Positions 7,591-15,949 of a stretch of DNA of 32,601 bases are shown here, in pieces; the first letter of the stretch is position 1, and each line of letters starts with the position of its first letter. The DNA comes from Bryobacterales bacterium (lineage in GTDB: Bacteria > Acidobacteriota > Terriglobia > Bryobacterales > Bryobacteraceae): the NCBI GenBank assembly GCA_027459465.1, contig DAIDIH010000198.1:1-32601 (forward strand), in the 5' to 3' direction. A model generated the notes under the pieces. That model was not told where the DNA came from, did not search any database, and was given only the letters and a program-made list of their open reading frames with translations. Both the position numbers and the translations under genes were made by a program.

Positions 7591-9896
7591 TGCGCCTCCG
7601 GGGCGGGAGCGAAGTGCAAGCCGGCGGCGAGCGGATGGATTTGGCGGCGGGATGAGGCGAGTTCGAAGAGGATTTTGCCGTCGTCCTGTGTGTCGGCCTG
7701 ACCGGCGAAGACCTCGGCGCCCTGGGCAGCCTGAAGGTTTTCCAACCGCACGCGGGGGCGGCCGCCGGCGAAGGTGAGATGGAAGGTTCCGGTCATTTGG
7801 TCGAAGAGGGTGTCGGGGGCGAGCTGAATTCCTTCGGCGGCGAACGTGCCCTGTGCGAGGGCGGAATCGACGAGCGAGACTCCGGCGCCGGCGGCGGAGA
7901 GCGAGCCTTCGAAGCGCAGAGTGCCGTTGCGCCAGCTTAGACCATCGACACGGCCGGTGAGGCGGAAGCGGGGAACCGCGGCGAAGTTGACGGCGAGTTT
8001 TCCGGAGCCCTCGGCGTCCCCGCGCTGCCAGGTGATGTTGTCGAGGGCGAGGGAGGCGCCCTGCCAGTTCAGTTGCGCCTTTGCCGAGCCGAGCGAGACG
8101 CCGGAAGCGAGCAAGGAGGGGACATCGAGGGTTCCGGTGAGGTCGCGTCCGGCGAGCCATGCGGGTTCCGGATGGCGGCGGAGACGAAGACGCGCCAGCA
8201 GGCCCTCCTCGCCGTTGATGAGCGGGCGCATGGCGTGGGCAAGATCGGCGAGGTCGAGTTCGGGGACGACGAGGCGGAGGCGGGCGTTGTTGGGGCTGGA
8301 ATGGTAATCGCCTTCGAAATGAATTTTGCCGGCGCGGCCGCGCATACGGGTAATTTGCAGCCGGGTGTCTTCGAAGGACACGACGGCGGAGAGGCGCACC
8401 GGGGAGGCGAGGTCCGGGAGGGCGATTTCGGCGCCTTGCAATTCGTAGCGTCCGGTCCAGGCGATGTCCTCGCCCGGCGCGATGGTGAAGTTCGCCTCGC
8501 CGCTCCAGGTTCCGGCGCGGCAGGAGTTGAGCAGGGGAATGGGGGACGCGCCGAGGGCGTCGCTTAGCTGGCGGGCTTCGGTGACCGCGAGATGCGTTGT
8601 GGAAACGTGAATGGCCAGGGTTGGCGCGGTCATGTTGTATCGCAGGCTTGCCTCCGCGGTGTGCCCACCGGGAAGGGTGATCTCCGCGGGACCGAACGAA
8701 GCCTCGTCGCCGTCGAGGTTCAACTCGCCGCGCGGGATGGACATGCCGGCGACGGAAGCGGAGGTGAGGACGGCGCTGCCGCTCCAGCCTTTTGCGTTGT
8801 CGTATCCGAGGGTTCCGTTCCAGACGCCTGTGATGGGGACGCCATCGGGTATGGGAGCGCCGAAGTGGCGTGCGGCCGCGGCCATGGGATTTGCAGGAGC
8901 GTCCTTCATGGTGGCTTCGAGGCTCCACTTGGGCGTGCGGAGGAAGCCGTCCACGGCGAGATGGAGGCTCACGGGTTCGGTCTTGGCTTCGGCGGATTCC
9001 GTTTCGAGATCGAGCGTCTGGCCGGCGAGGTTGGCGGTGCCGCGGACGCGGAGTGGCCAGCCTTCGCCCTGGGCGGGCATGAGGTCCCAGCGGTGGACGT
9101 CCGCGAGGTTGAGGTTACCGGTGAGAGCGAGTCCGGAGAGGGAGCCGTCGAGGTGGAGGGAGGCGTCGACGAGTCCGTGCACGCCGGGGTCGTGGCCGAG
9201 GAGGAGGGTCATCAGGTCCGAGATGTGGCTTTGTTCGAGTTGCAGGCCCATGCTGAGGCGGTTGCGGCCGTCGGGGCCGGGTAGGAAGAGGCCGCGGGCG
9301 CTGACGGCGGCGAAGCCTTCGGCGGGACGGTCCGTGCGCGCGGGGGAACCGGAGAAACGGACTCCGATGGCGCTGTTGGGGGCGGGGTAGATATCTACGT
9401 CGGCGTCACTCAAGTAGAAGATGGACATCGTGTCGCCGAATTTAAAGTTGAGGCGGGTGGAACGAATTTCGATGGCGGGGACGTTTGCGGAGGCGGGGGC
9501 TCCGGTGAGGTACTCTTCGACGTTCCAGGGGCCGGCGGGGGTTTTGACGAGGTTGACGGTGGCGTCGTTGAGGCGGAGGGTGGAGAAGGAGAGGTGGCCG
9601 GTCCAGAGCGAGGTGAGGCGGACGACGGCTTCGAGGGAGCCGACGTAGGCGAAGGGTTCGGGGCCGGCGGCGGGGTTGTCGCCGATGAGGACGTCTTTGA
9701 TTTCGAACCCCGGGCCGCGGAAGAGGCTGTAGTGGGCCTCGCCGACTTTGACGGGGCGGTGGAGGCTGCGCTCGAGGGCGGCGCGGATGCGCTCGCGATA
9801 TGGACCGGCGTTGACCATGGGGGCGAGGAGTCCGATGGCGACGAGGGCGGCGGAGGCGGGGAGGACGATGCGGGTGAGGAGGCGTTTCCAGGTCAT
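7587..9896 (-). CDS. AsmA-like envelope protein with one N-terminal membrane anchor
   Basis: The 769-residue product starts at an ATG (9896) that overlaps the stop of the MocA-like gene (ATGA). After a short basic start comes one hydrophobic anchor (residues 9-30, LPASAALVAIGLLAPMVNAG), then the family entry region with RAALERSLHRPVKVGEAHYSLFRGPGFEI and VLIGDN. The remainder is a long series of beta-rich, weakly repeated stretches, as in AsmA/TamB-type proteins that bridge inner and outer membranes and are linked to lipid transport. The C-terminal region has no second membrane segment. The match rests on architecture and the N-terminal motif, so the subfamily is not assigned. An in-frame extension upstream to 10235 is antisense arginine/proline-rich noise. 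Confidence 0.8.
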   Translation of the reverse strand: MTWKRLLTRIVLPASAALVAIGLLAPMVNAGPYRERIRAALERSLHRPVKVGEAHYSLFRGPGFEIKDVLIGDNPAAGPEPFAYVGSLEAVVRLTSLWTGHLSFSTLRLNDATVNLVKTPAGPWNVEEYLTGAPASANVPAIEIRSTRLNFKFGDTMSIFYLSDADVDIYPAPNSAIGVRFSGSPARTDRPAEGFAAVSARGLFLPGPDGRNRLSMGLQLEQSHISDLMTLLLGHDPGVHGLVDASLHLDGSLSGLALTGNLNLADVHRWDLMPAQGEGWPLRVRGTANLAGQTLDLETESAEAKTEPVSLHLAVDGFLRTPKWSLEATMKDAPANPMAAAARHFGAPIPDGVPITGVWNGTLGYDNAKGWSGSAVLTSASVAGMSIPRGELNLDGDEASFGPAEITLPGGHTAEASLRYNMTAPTLAIHVSTTHLAVTEARQLSDALGASPIPLLNSCRAGTWSGEANFTIAPGEDIAWTGRYELQGAEIALPDLASPVRLSAVVSFEDTRLQITRMRGRAGKIHFEGDYHSSPNNARLRLVVPELDLADLAHAMRPLINGEEGLLARLRLRRHPEPAWLAGRDLTGTLDVPSLLASGVSLGSAKAQLNWQGASLALDNITWQRGDAEGSGKLAVNFAAVPRFRLTGRVDGLSWRNGTLRFEGSLSAAGAGVSLVDSALAQGTFAAEGIQLAPDTLFDQMTGTFHLTFAGGRPRVRLENLQAAQGAEVFAGQADTQDDGKILFELASSRRQIHPLAAGLHFAPAPEAQ

Positions 9897-10483
9897 GGGG
9901 CGAGCGCCTCGATGGCGGCGAGGTCTTGGGGGGAGTCGGCGTCGGTGACGGCGCCGGGGTCGTTTACGTCGATAAGCGAGTCCGGGGTGCGATGGCGGGC
10001 GATGATGTCGCGGGCGGGTTCGTTGGCGGGGGCGGCGAGGAGGTCGCGGGCGACGGCCAAGGAGATGCAGACGGGGTGGCCGCGCTTGCCGTTGAAGACG
10101 GGAACGGCGACGGCGACGCGGCGTTGGAGGAATGCGTCGAGGACGGCGCGGGCGGTTTCGGAGCGGACGGCGGGGCAGTCGACGACGGTGAACATGGCGC
10201 CGGCATCGGCGATGGGCGCGGCGGCGAGACCGCACTGGAGGGAAGAGAGCATGCCGCGGGCGGGGTCGGGATTGACGGCGATGCGGATGCCGGGGCGGCC
10301 GGCGAGGGAGGATTCGATTTCTTCGCGATGGAAGCCGAGAACGAGGACGAGGGGGTTGCAGAGCGGGGCGAGCAGGGCGATGGCGCGATCGAGGAAAGTG
10401 ACGCCGCCGAGGGTGAGCAGCGCCTTGGGGCGTCCCATGCGAACGGAGGCGCCCGCAGCGAGGATAATGCCGGCCGGGGTCAC
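9893..10483 (-). CDS. MocA/MobA-like nucleotidyltransferase
   Basis: The 196-residue product opens with the NTP-transferase signature GIILAAGASVRMGRPKALL and later has GMLSSLQCGL and FTVVDCPAVR, matching molybdenum-cofactor cytidylyltransferase (MocA) and its relatives. MocA makes the cytosine dinucleotide form of the molybdenum cofactor for xanthine dehydrogenase-type enzymes. The start is the GTG at 10483, which overlaps the xdhC stop (GTGA), and the gene's own stop overlaps the next ATG. Its position directly after xdhC supports a MoCo role. No molybdoenzyme structural genes are in the window. CTP versus GTP specificity cannot be read reliably by eye. Confidence 0.85.
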   Translation of the reverse strand: MTPAGIILAAGASVRMGRPKALLTLGGVTFLDRAIALLAPLCNPLVLVLGFHREEIESSLAGRPGIRIAVNPDPARGMLSSLQCGLAAAPIADAGAMFTVVDCPAVRSETARAVLDAFLQRRVAVAVPVFNGKRGHPVCISLAVARDLLAAPANEPARDIIARHRTPDSLIDVNDPGAVTDADSPQDLAAIEALAP

Positions 10484-11319
10484 TTTTCCTGCAGGATGGA
10501 TTTGCGATCGTCGCCGAAGATGGTTTTGGCGAGGCCGCGCCATGAGCCGTCGGGGGCGCGGCGGACGGCGATCATTTCGGCGACTACGGCGACGGCGATT
10601 TCCTCGGGTGTGATGGCGCCGATGTCGAAGCCCATGGGGGAGTAGATGCGGTCGAATGCGTCCGCGGGTATGCCTTCGGCGTGGAGATGCTTCACGACGC
10701 CGATGACCTTGCGGCGGCTGCCGATCATGGCGATGTAGCGGGCTGGGGTTTGGACGGCCCAGCGGAGGACGCGCATGTCGTCGCGGTGGCCGCGGGTGAC
10801 GATGACGACGTAGCTGGTGTCGCGGAGTTCGATTTTCGGGAAGACGTCTTCGTACTCTTCGGCGTAGATGGCTTCGGCTTCGGGGAAGCGGTCGCGATTG
10901 GCGAAGGCTTCGCGGTTGTCGACGATGATGGTGGAAAAGCCGGCGAGGTTGGCGGCTTTGGAGAGGCTGCGCGAGATGTGGCCGGCGCCAAAGATGTAGG
11001 CTTTGGGCGAGGGGATGACGGGTTCGACGAAGACGCTCAACTGTCCTCCGCAGATCAGGCCGTTGTCGTAGGCGGCGTCCTCGCCGAGGGTGAAGCGCAA
11101 CTGGCGGGGGCGTTCGGTTTGCATCACTTCGCGGGCGGCGTTCCAGACTTCGGCTTCGACGCAGCCGCCGCCGATGGTGCCGGCGATGGAGCCGTCTTCG
11201 CGAACGAGCATTTTGGCGGACTCGTAGCTGGGGATCGAGCCGTTGACTTCGACAATGGTCGCGAGGGCGCATTTCTGGCCCTGTCTGCGGAGACGCAGTA
11301 ACTCCTCGTAGACGTCCAT
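10480..11319 (-). CDS. XdhC-family molybdenum cofactor insertion/sulfuration factor
   Basis: XdhC-type proteins bind molybdenum cofactor and help sulfurate and insert it into xanthine dehydrogenase or CO dehydrogenase-type enzymes. The N-terminal XdhC/CoxI domain shows GSIPSYESAKMLV and the conserved IGGGCVEAEV around residue 50, whose cysteine is implicated in cofactor handling. The C-terminal half is the XdhC Rossmann domain (AYIFGAGHISRSL near residue 107, MIGSRRK, SPMGFDIGA). At 279 residues it is full length. It is the first gene of the xdhC-mocA-asmA-trpD overlapping unit and diverges from the PadR gene. Confidence 0.9.
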   Translation of the reverse strand: MDVYEELLRLRRQGQKCALATIVEVNGSIPSYESAKMLVREDGSIAGTIGGGCVEAEVWNAAREVMQTERPRQLRFTLGEDAAYDNGLICGGQLSVFVEPVIPSPKAYIFGAGHISRSLSKAANLAGFSTIIVDNREAFANRDRFPEAEAIYAEEYEDVFPKIELRDTSYVVIVTRGHRDDMRVLRWAVQTPARYIAMIGSRRKVIGVVKHLHAEGIPADAFDRIYSPMGFDIGAITPEEIAVAVVAEMIAVRRAPDGSWRGLAKTIFGDDRKSILQEK

Positions 11320-11416
11320 CGGATCTGAGATTTAGTTTAGCGCGGCGGGGTTGGGTGGGACGGACTCGAGCAAACCCGCGGTGTGGGCGCTTGGTGGGGA
11401 AATTGTGGGTTAAGCT

Positions 11417-11426
11417 AAGAATTCTT
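11417..11426. promoter_or_regulatory. Perfect 10-base palindrome just before padR
   Basis: AAGAATTCTT ends three bases before the padR ATG at 11430, where the ribosome-binding site should be and where no clear one is seen. PadR proteins usually repress their own operon through AT-rich dyads near the promoter, so this is a candidate operator; a 10-base dyad alone is weak evidence. Confidence 0.3.
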
Positions 11427-11429
11427 GGT

Positions 11430-11768
11430 ATGGGACGGAAGGCGCAAAAGAACGATTCGTTGCCCGCTTCCCTGGACATGTTGATTCTGCGGACGCTGTC
11501 GCTGCGCAACCTTCATGGATACGGCATAGTCCAGTTCCTGCAACGATCGTCCGACAACGAGCTCCTCGTGGAGGAGGGCTCGCTGTACCCCGCTCTCCAG
11601 CGGCTGGAGCTAAACGGCTGGATCGACGGTGACTGGGGCGTGACATCGAACAATCGCCGGGCGAGGATCTACAAGATCACTTCGGCTGGACGCAAACAGT
11701 TGGCGGTTGAGACCCGGAAATACGCGAAACTCACGCTGGCGATCGCCCGTGTGATGGGAGCGGAGTAA
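11430..11768 (+). CDS. PadR-family transcriptional regulator
   Basis: The 112-residue product is a single PadR winged-helix domain: LDMLILRTLSLRNLHGYGI (the family's first helix), the wing with VEEGSLYPALQRLELNGWI, and RRARIYKITSAGRKQL, then a C-terminal helix for dimerisation. PadR proteins of this size sit directly before ADOP permeases throughout Acidobacteriota, which is the arrangement here (six bases to the next start). It probably represses the pair. The frame extends upstream to 11355, but the ATG at 11430 starts in the expected place for the family. Confidence 0.92.
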   Translation: MGRKAQKNDSLPASLDMLILRTLSLRNLHGYGIVQFLQRSSDNELLVEEGSLYPALQRLELNGWIDGDWGVTSNNRRARIYKITSAGRKQLAVETRKYAKLTLAIARVMGAE

Positions 11769-11774
11769 CGAAAG

Positions 11775-12212
11775 ATGTTGATACGGCGACTGAGGTATTG
11801 GATGGAGAGCGCCAGGCGCGGCGAGGCGCTGCGTGAGGAAATGGAGCTCCACCTTGCGGAGAAGGCCGCGGAACTGGAAGCAGACGGAACGACGCCGGAG
11901 AGCGCGCGGGCGGAAGCGCGCCGGAGATTTGGGAACGTCGGCCTGAAGCACGAAGAGGCACGGGAGATTTGGATCAAGCGGTTTTGGCTCGAGCTGGGCC
12001 AGGATGTCCGCTATGGGTGCCGCGCCATGGCGGCCAACAAGGCATTCAGCGCGCTCGCGGTCCTGTTGCTGGCGCTGGGCATCGGGGCCAATACTGCGAT
12101 CTACAGCTTAATGGACTCGATTCTGTTGCGCTCGTTGCCGGTGGCCGATCCCGAATCACTGGTCGTTTTGAATTGGCATAGCCGGCCGCCCCAGGACGCC
12201 AGTGGGGAATAG
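11775..12212 (+). pseudogene. ADOP-type ABC permease, 5' part, ending at an in-frame amber codon
   Basis: This is the N-terminal 145 residues of an acidobacterial duplicated permease. Residues 1-75 are the soluble leader typical of ADOP proteins (EEMELHLAEKAAELEADG, then ARRRFGN), followed by RYGCRAMAANKAFSALAVL and the first membrane helix (about 91-115, LLLALGIGANTAIYS), then the start of the MacB periplasmic domain (SLVVLNW). The frame is stopped by TAG at 12210-12212, yet the same frame runs on without another stop to 14504. A single base change would restore the full protein, so this is a nonsense-interrupted gene, a readthrough case or a sequence error. Alone, this piece would be one anchor and a short tail. 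Confidence 0.85.
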
Positions 12213-14504
12213 GAACACGTCATACACGGGGTGCAAGGCATTCTCTGGCCGGGCGAGAGAGGCGACATGGTCAGCGGGATGTTCCCGTACGCCGCGTTCG
12301 AGACGCTTCGCGAGGAGAATCCCGTCTTTTCCACGCTCTTTGGATACTTTAATGGACAACACCATAACCTAGCCGTCCGCGGGCAGGCCACGAGCGCCAG
12401 GACGGAGTACGTCACCGGCGACTATTTCCGAGGCCTGGGCGTGACGCCGGCCGCGGGACGTCTGATCGATTCCGAAGACGACCGTCCCGGCGCGGCGCCG
12501 GTGGCCGTAATCAGTTTTGCTACGAGTCAAAATCGCTTTGGAGGACCGGCGAATGCGATTGGGCAGCCGATTCTCGTTGATAACACCTCCTTGACGGTGA
12601 TCGGGGTGGCGTCGGCGGAATTCTTCGGAGTGGACCCGGCGGCGGCGCCGGACCTTTACCTTCCATTGCACACGAATCTGCTCGTGGACGGCGCCCAAGC
12701 GGCTCGTATGTATCCCGACGGAAACTTCTACTGGATCGAAATGATGGGCCGTCTGCGTCCCGGCGTAAACATGGCCCAGGCTCAGGCATTGCTGGCTCCT
12801 CGTTTCCATCAATGGGTTGCCACCACCGCGAAGACCGCCGGTGAGCGCGCCAGGCTGCCCGCGCTGATTTTGAATCCCGGCGCCGCCGGTCTGGGCAGCT
12901 TGCGCCGCAGGTATTCCAAGCCTCTGTACGTGCTTCTGACGATGGTTGGATTGATTCTGGCGATCACGTGCGCGAACATCGCGAATCTGCTGCTGGCGAG
13001 GGCCGCCGCGCGACGCCGCGAAATGGCGGTCCGGCTCAGCCTGGGAGCGGGACGGTTCCGCGTCGTGCGGCAGTTGCTTACCGAGAGTGTGATGCTGGCG
13101 TCGCTGGGCGGAGCATTCGGGGTCTTGTTTGCGATCTGGGGCGTACGAGCGCTGATATTTCTGCTCTCCAACGGGCGGGAGAACTTTACGCTGCACGCGG
13201 AATTGAACTGGAACGTGCTGGGCGTGACGGCGGCGCTCTCCGTAGTTTGCGGCCTGTTATTTGGCCTCGCTCCCGCGATTCAGTCGACGCGTCCGGATGT
13301 CATGCCCGCGCTACAGAGTGGCCGCGGGGGTGGACCGCGCCGCCGCGCGCAGCATGTTCTGGTGGCCGCCCAAATCGCGTTCTCTTTTCTCATCCTGGCC
13401 GCCGCGGGTCTGTTTGTCCGGACACTCAACAAGCTGCACTCGGTCGAGCTGGGATACGCCCGCGAGAACATCCTTCTGTTTTCGTTGAATGCGCGCCAGG
13501 CCGGGCATCGCGACCCGGAGATCGGCACTTTTTACGAGGATCTGCGCAAGCGGTTCGAATCGATCCCCGGAGTGAGAAGCGCGACGCTTTCGCAATCGTC
13601 GATCATCAGCGCGGGCGAGGCTGGGGGCGCATACAGGGGAACAATGAAGATCGGCGCTGTGACCGTCCTGGGCGCAGGCGTCATGGTAGTGGGGCCGCGT
13701 TTCCTCACGACGATGCGGATTCCGATCCGGGCCGGGCGTGAGATTGACGACCGCGACCGGCCGGACTCCGCGCCGGTTGCAGTGATCAGCGAGCGGCTGG
13801 CGCGGACTTACTTCGGGAACGAGGATCCGGTGGGCCGCCGGATCACGTTCGTGGGCGACAATCGCGATCTCGAAATCGTCGGCGTGTCGGCGAACGTGCA
13901 CTACGGTGGTCTGAAACGGGAGAGTCCGATGACCGTGTTCGTAGCGGCCAGCCAGTTTTCTCCGGACCGGGTAACCTACGCGCTGAGCACCGTGGGCGAT
14001 CCGCTGGGGTATCTCAGGAGTGTGCGTGAGATCGTGCGGGAGGCAGATTCAGGCATACCCATCACAAACGTGGTCACACAGGCTGAGGAAATCGATCGGA
14101 CGATCAACCAGGAAGTCACGTTCGCGAAACTATGCACGGGTTTCGCGGTTCTCGCTTTGCTGATCGCGTGCGTGGGAATCTACGGGACGATGTCCTACAG
14201 CGTCGCGCGGCAGGCCGGCGAGATTGGGATCCGTATGGCTCTGGGTGCGCAACGCGGCGCCGTGGTTTGGATGGTTCTGCGCCGGGTTCTACTACTCGCC
14301 GGAGTGGGACTGGCGATGAGCGTGCCTGCCGCGTTCAGCGCATCCCGGCTTATCAAATCGCTTCTGTTCGAGACCCGGCCCAATGATCCGGGAACGCTGG
14401 CGCTGGCCGGCGCCGTACTGCTTAGCGCCGCGATTCTCGCCGGTTACGCGCCGGCGAGGCGGGCGTCGCGGATTGATCCGCTGGCGGCTCTTCGGCAGGA
14501 ATAG
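12213..14504 (+). pseudogene. ADOP-type ABC permease, 3' part (MacB periplasmic and FtsX domains, duplicated)
   Basis: This region continues the same frame after the amber codon, about 763 codons. If translated alone, a GTG at 12231 gives 757 residues. It holds the rest of the first MacB periplasmic domain (FPYAAFETLREENPVFSTLFGY, YVTGDYFRGLGVTPAAGR), the first FtsX domain (about residues 227-350 of the 757, with LLLARAAARRREMAVRLSLGAG), a second anchor (HVLVAAQIAFSFLILAAAGL), a second periplasmic domain, and a second FtsX domain near the C-terminus (IGIRMALGAQRGAVVWMVL) ending PARRASRIDPLAALRQE. Everything after the stop looks under normal constraint, so the lesion is recent or tolerated. 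These permeases are thought to export substrates with an ATPase encoded elsewhere; the substrate is unknown. Confidence 0.88.
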
Positions 14505-14863
14505 GACATGGCCCTTCGTCGCGTGATGAGGGACGAACATTTCCCGCGGCGGCGCACGTCAATTACGGGAACCGCTCGCGATAGAAGCAGAGCTACTCCG
14601 GCGCAGTGAACTGAGCAGTCCAGAATCGTGTCGCGACAGAGACGACGCAGTTCAGTTCGTTGGGATGGGATCGAGGAGGCGGACGCAGCGAAGTGCTGGA
14701 TGACACGCCACCCGGAATTTGGCCGGTTCTTCGTCGACTTGACGGATATAGGCGCAACCCGGCGATTGGACGAGGCCGGGTGGCGGCGATTCGGGCGGAG
14801 TGCGGTGTGGGCGATTGGTGGGACGATCGCTCGCTTGTAGGGGCGTTATGCGCCGGCGCCGCG

Positions 14864-14880
14864 GCTCACGGGGCGTGAGC
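14864..14880. repeat. Perfect inverted repeat (7-base arms, 3-base loop)
   Basis: GCTCACG, GGG, CGTGAGC form a GC-rich hairpin in the gene-poor stretch. No run of T follows on either strand, so it is not a standard intrinsic terminator. Its role is unknown. Confidence 0.45.
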
Positions 14881-15085
14881 GGGGCGTGGCCGTTTCGGTA
14901 GCGTGCCTGGACGGGCCGCCTCGAACCGGGGTCCGTTCCTGATTCCGCACCGGGACGTCTCAGCGACAAACCGTCCACTTGGGTTCAGGATCGCCGGCAA
15001 TGCGCCCGGAGTCCTTCTTTCAGATTCGCGGGTGGGGCGTTACGCAACCAGGTGGCGAAGCAAGCCGGTCGACTGACATCGCGGG

Positions 15086-15094
15086 TGATATGAT
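15086..15094 (+). promoter_or_regulatory. Extended -10 promoter candidate for the toxin-antitoxin pair
   Basis: TGATATGAT combines the TGn extension with a TATGAT -10 box; no well-spaced -35 is seen, as is common for extended -10 promoters. The expected start, near 15101, is only about six bases before the GTG of the PIN gene, so the message would be nearly leaderless. The surrounding AT-rich GATATGATAT repeat could also serve as an operator for the antitoxin. Confidence 0.4.
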
Positions 15095-15106
15095 ATTGTA
15101 TGCGAT

Positions 15107-15529
15107 GTGAGATTGGTGTTGGACACCGACGTCGTCGTCGCGGCAATGCGCAGTCCGGCCGGCGCTTCGGCTGCTATCCTTCGCTCGATTCGCCGGGGAG
15201 AGGCGACGTTGCTCTTGAGTGTTCCCCTCGCCATGGAGTACGAAGCCATCTGCCAGCAAGGAGAGCATCGTTTCTCTGCCGGGTTGAGCCAGGCGCAATT
15301 GGATATCTTTGTGACGGCGGTGATCGCGATGGCTGAGCCCGTGCGAACCCATTTTCTGTGGCGTCCGCAACTCAGGGATCCCGGCGACGAGATGGTGCTG
15401 GAGGCGGCGGTCAACGGCCGCGCGGATGCGCTTGTCACATTTAACAGGCGGGACTATGGAGAGGCGCCCAACCGTTTTGGGGTGGAACTTCTGCTTCCGC
15501 GAATCGCAATTGGGAGGATCAGACGATGA
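15107..15529 (+). CDS. PIN-domain ribonuclease toxin
   Basis: The 140-residue product is a VapC-like PIN protein of the 'putative toxin component, PIN family' group. The acidic residues of the metal site are in RLVLDTDVVVAAM (Asp6, Asp8), in the central AMEYEAI segment (Glu near residue 45), in DPGDEMVLEAA (about residue 93), and in LVTFNRRDYG (Asp near residue 119). Such toxins usually cut RNA. The start is a GTG at 15107; the nearby ATGs are out of frame. Its stop overlaps the ATG of the antitoxin gene (ATGA), so the toxin comes first, opposite to the usual order but common in this PIN group. Confidence 0.85.
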   Translation: MRLVLDTDVVVAAMRSPAGASAAILRSIRRGEATLLLSVPLAMEYEAICQQGEHRFSAGLSQAQLDIFVTAVIAMAEPVRTHFLWRPQLRDPGDEMVLEAAVNGRADALVTFNRRDYGEAPNRFGVELLLPRIAIGRIRR

Positions 15530-15786
15530 AGGAGACTCAGACATATCCTTTAAGGCTTCCACGCTCGCTAAAAGCGGCGGTGGAGCGGCTCAGCCGGGAA
15601 GACCAGACCAGCATTAATCAATTTGTCGCCACGGCAGTGGCGGAAAAAGTGTCGGCGCTCCAGACCGCGGAATTCTTCGCGGACCGGAAAGCGCGGGCGG
15701 ATTTTGCCTCGTTCGATAAGATCATGCGGCGCCGCCGAGGGGCGGCGCCCCGTGACGGCGATGAAATGCCGCCACGAGCCAAATAA
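15526..15786 (+). CDS. Ribbon-helix-helix antitoxin-like protein
   Basis: The 86-residue product begins with a likely DNA-binding strand (TQTYPLRLP, residues 4-12) and two helices (SLKAAVERLSREDQTSINQF and VATAVAEKVSAL), the ribbon-helix-helix pattern of Arc/MetJ-type and HicB-like antitoxins. The C-terminal part (AEFFADRKARADFASFDKIM, then basic residues) would bind the toxin. It overlaps the PIN gene by four bases, so it is almost certainly the cognate antitoxin and, by family precedent, a repressor of the pair. Confidence 0.82.
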   Translation: MKETQTYPLRLPRSLKAAVERLSREDQTSINQFVATAVAEKVSALQTAEFFADRKARADFASFDKIMRRRRGAAPRDGDEMPPRAK

Positions 15787-15949
15787 GAACTGGCGCTGCG
15801 GTTTGGGCGTTAGGCGGCAAGTGACGGATCAGCGTTGCGAAACCGATTTCAGGCTCACTTTGACCAACTACCGGCAGGTCCATTCGTTAGTCCGAGTAAG
15901 GCAAAGACGCTCAATTTCTCCGGGCTCCCGGGCGCCCGTTTGAGAACAA

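Larger units (their letters stand above)
14505..15106. other. Gene-poor stretch of about 600 bases
   Basis: I find no convincing gene here. The few open frames are short, arginine-rich and lack ribosome-binding sites. The stretch holds a perfect 7-base-arm hairpin (14864-14880) and, at its right end, an AT-rich promoter-like segment before the PIN toxin. It lies between the interrupted permease and an accessory gene block and may be a decayed insertion. Confidence 0.5.

Noticed and set aside
7591-8928. An open frame continuing upstream of trpD for about 446 codons on the minus strand
   Set aside because: The translation is extremely arginine/proline-rich and lies out of frame over the AsmA-like gene; the trpD start at 7590 fits the family.
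9897-10235. An in-frame N-terminal extension of the AsmA-like gene
   Set aside because: It is arginine/proline-rich, overlaps the MocA-like gene in another frame, and precedes a clear ATG with a membrane anchor.
10484-11509. A long open frame before the MocA-like start on the minus strand
   Set aside because: It is a shadow of xdhC with low-complexity arginine-rich translation.
14515-14537. TTCGTC...GACGAA dyad after the permease as a terminator
   Set aside because: Six-base arms with an 11-base loop and no T-run make a weak hairpin.
14628-14978. Short open frames on both strands in the gene-poor stretch
   Set aside because: No ribosome-binding sites, arginine-rich translation and no family resemblance.
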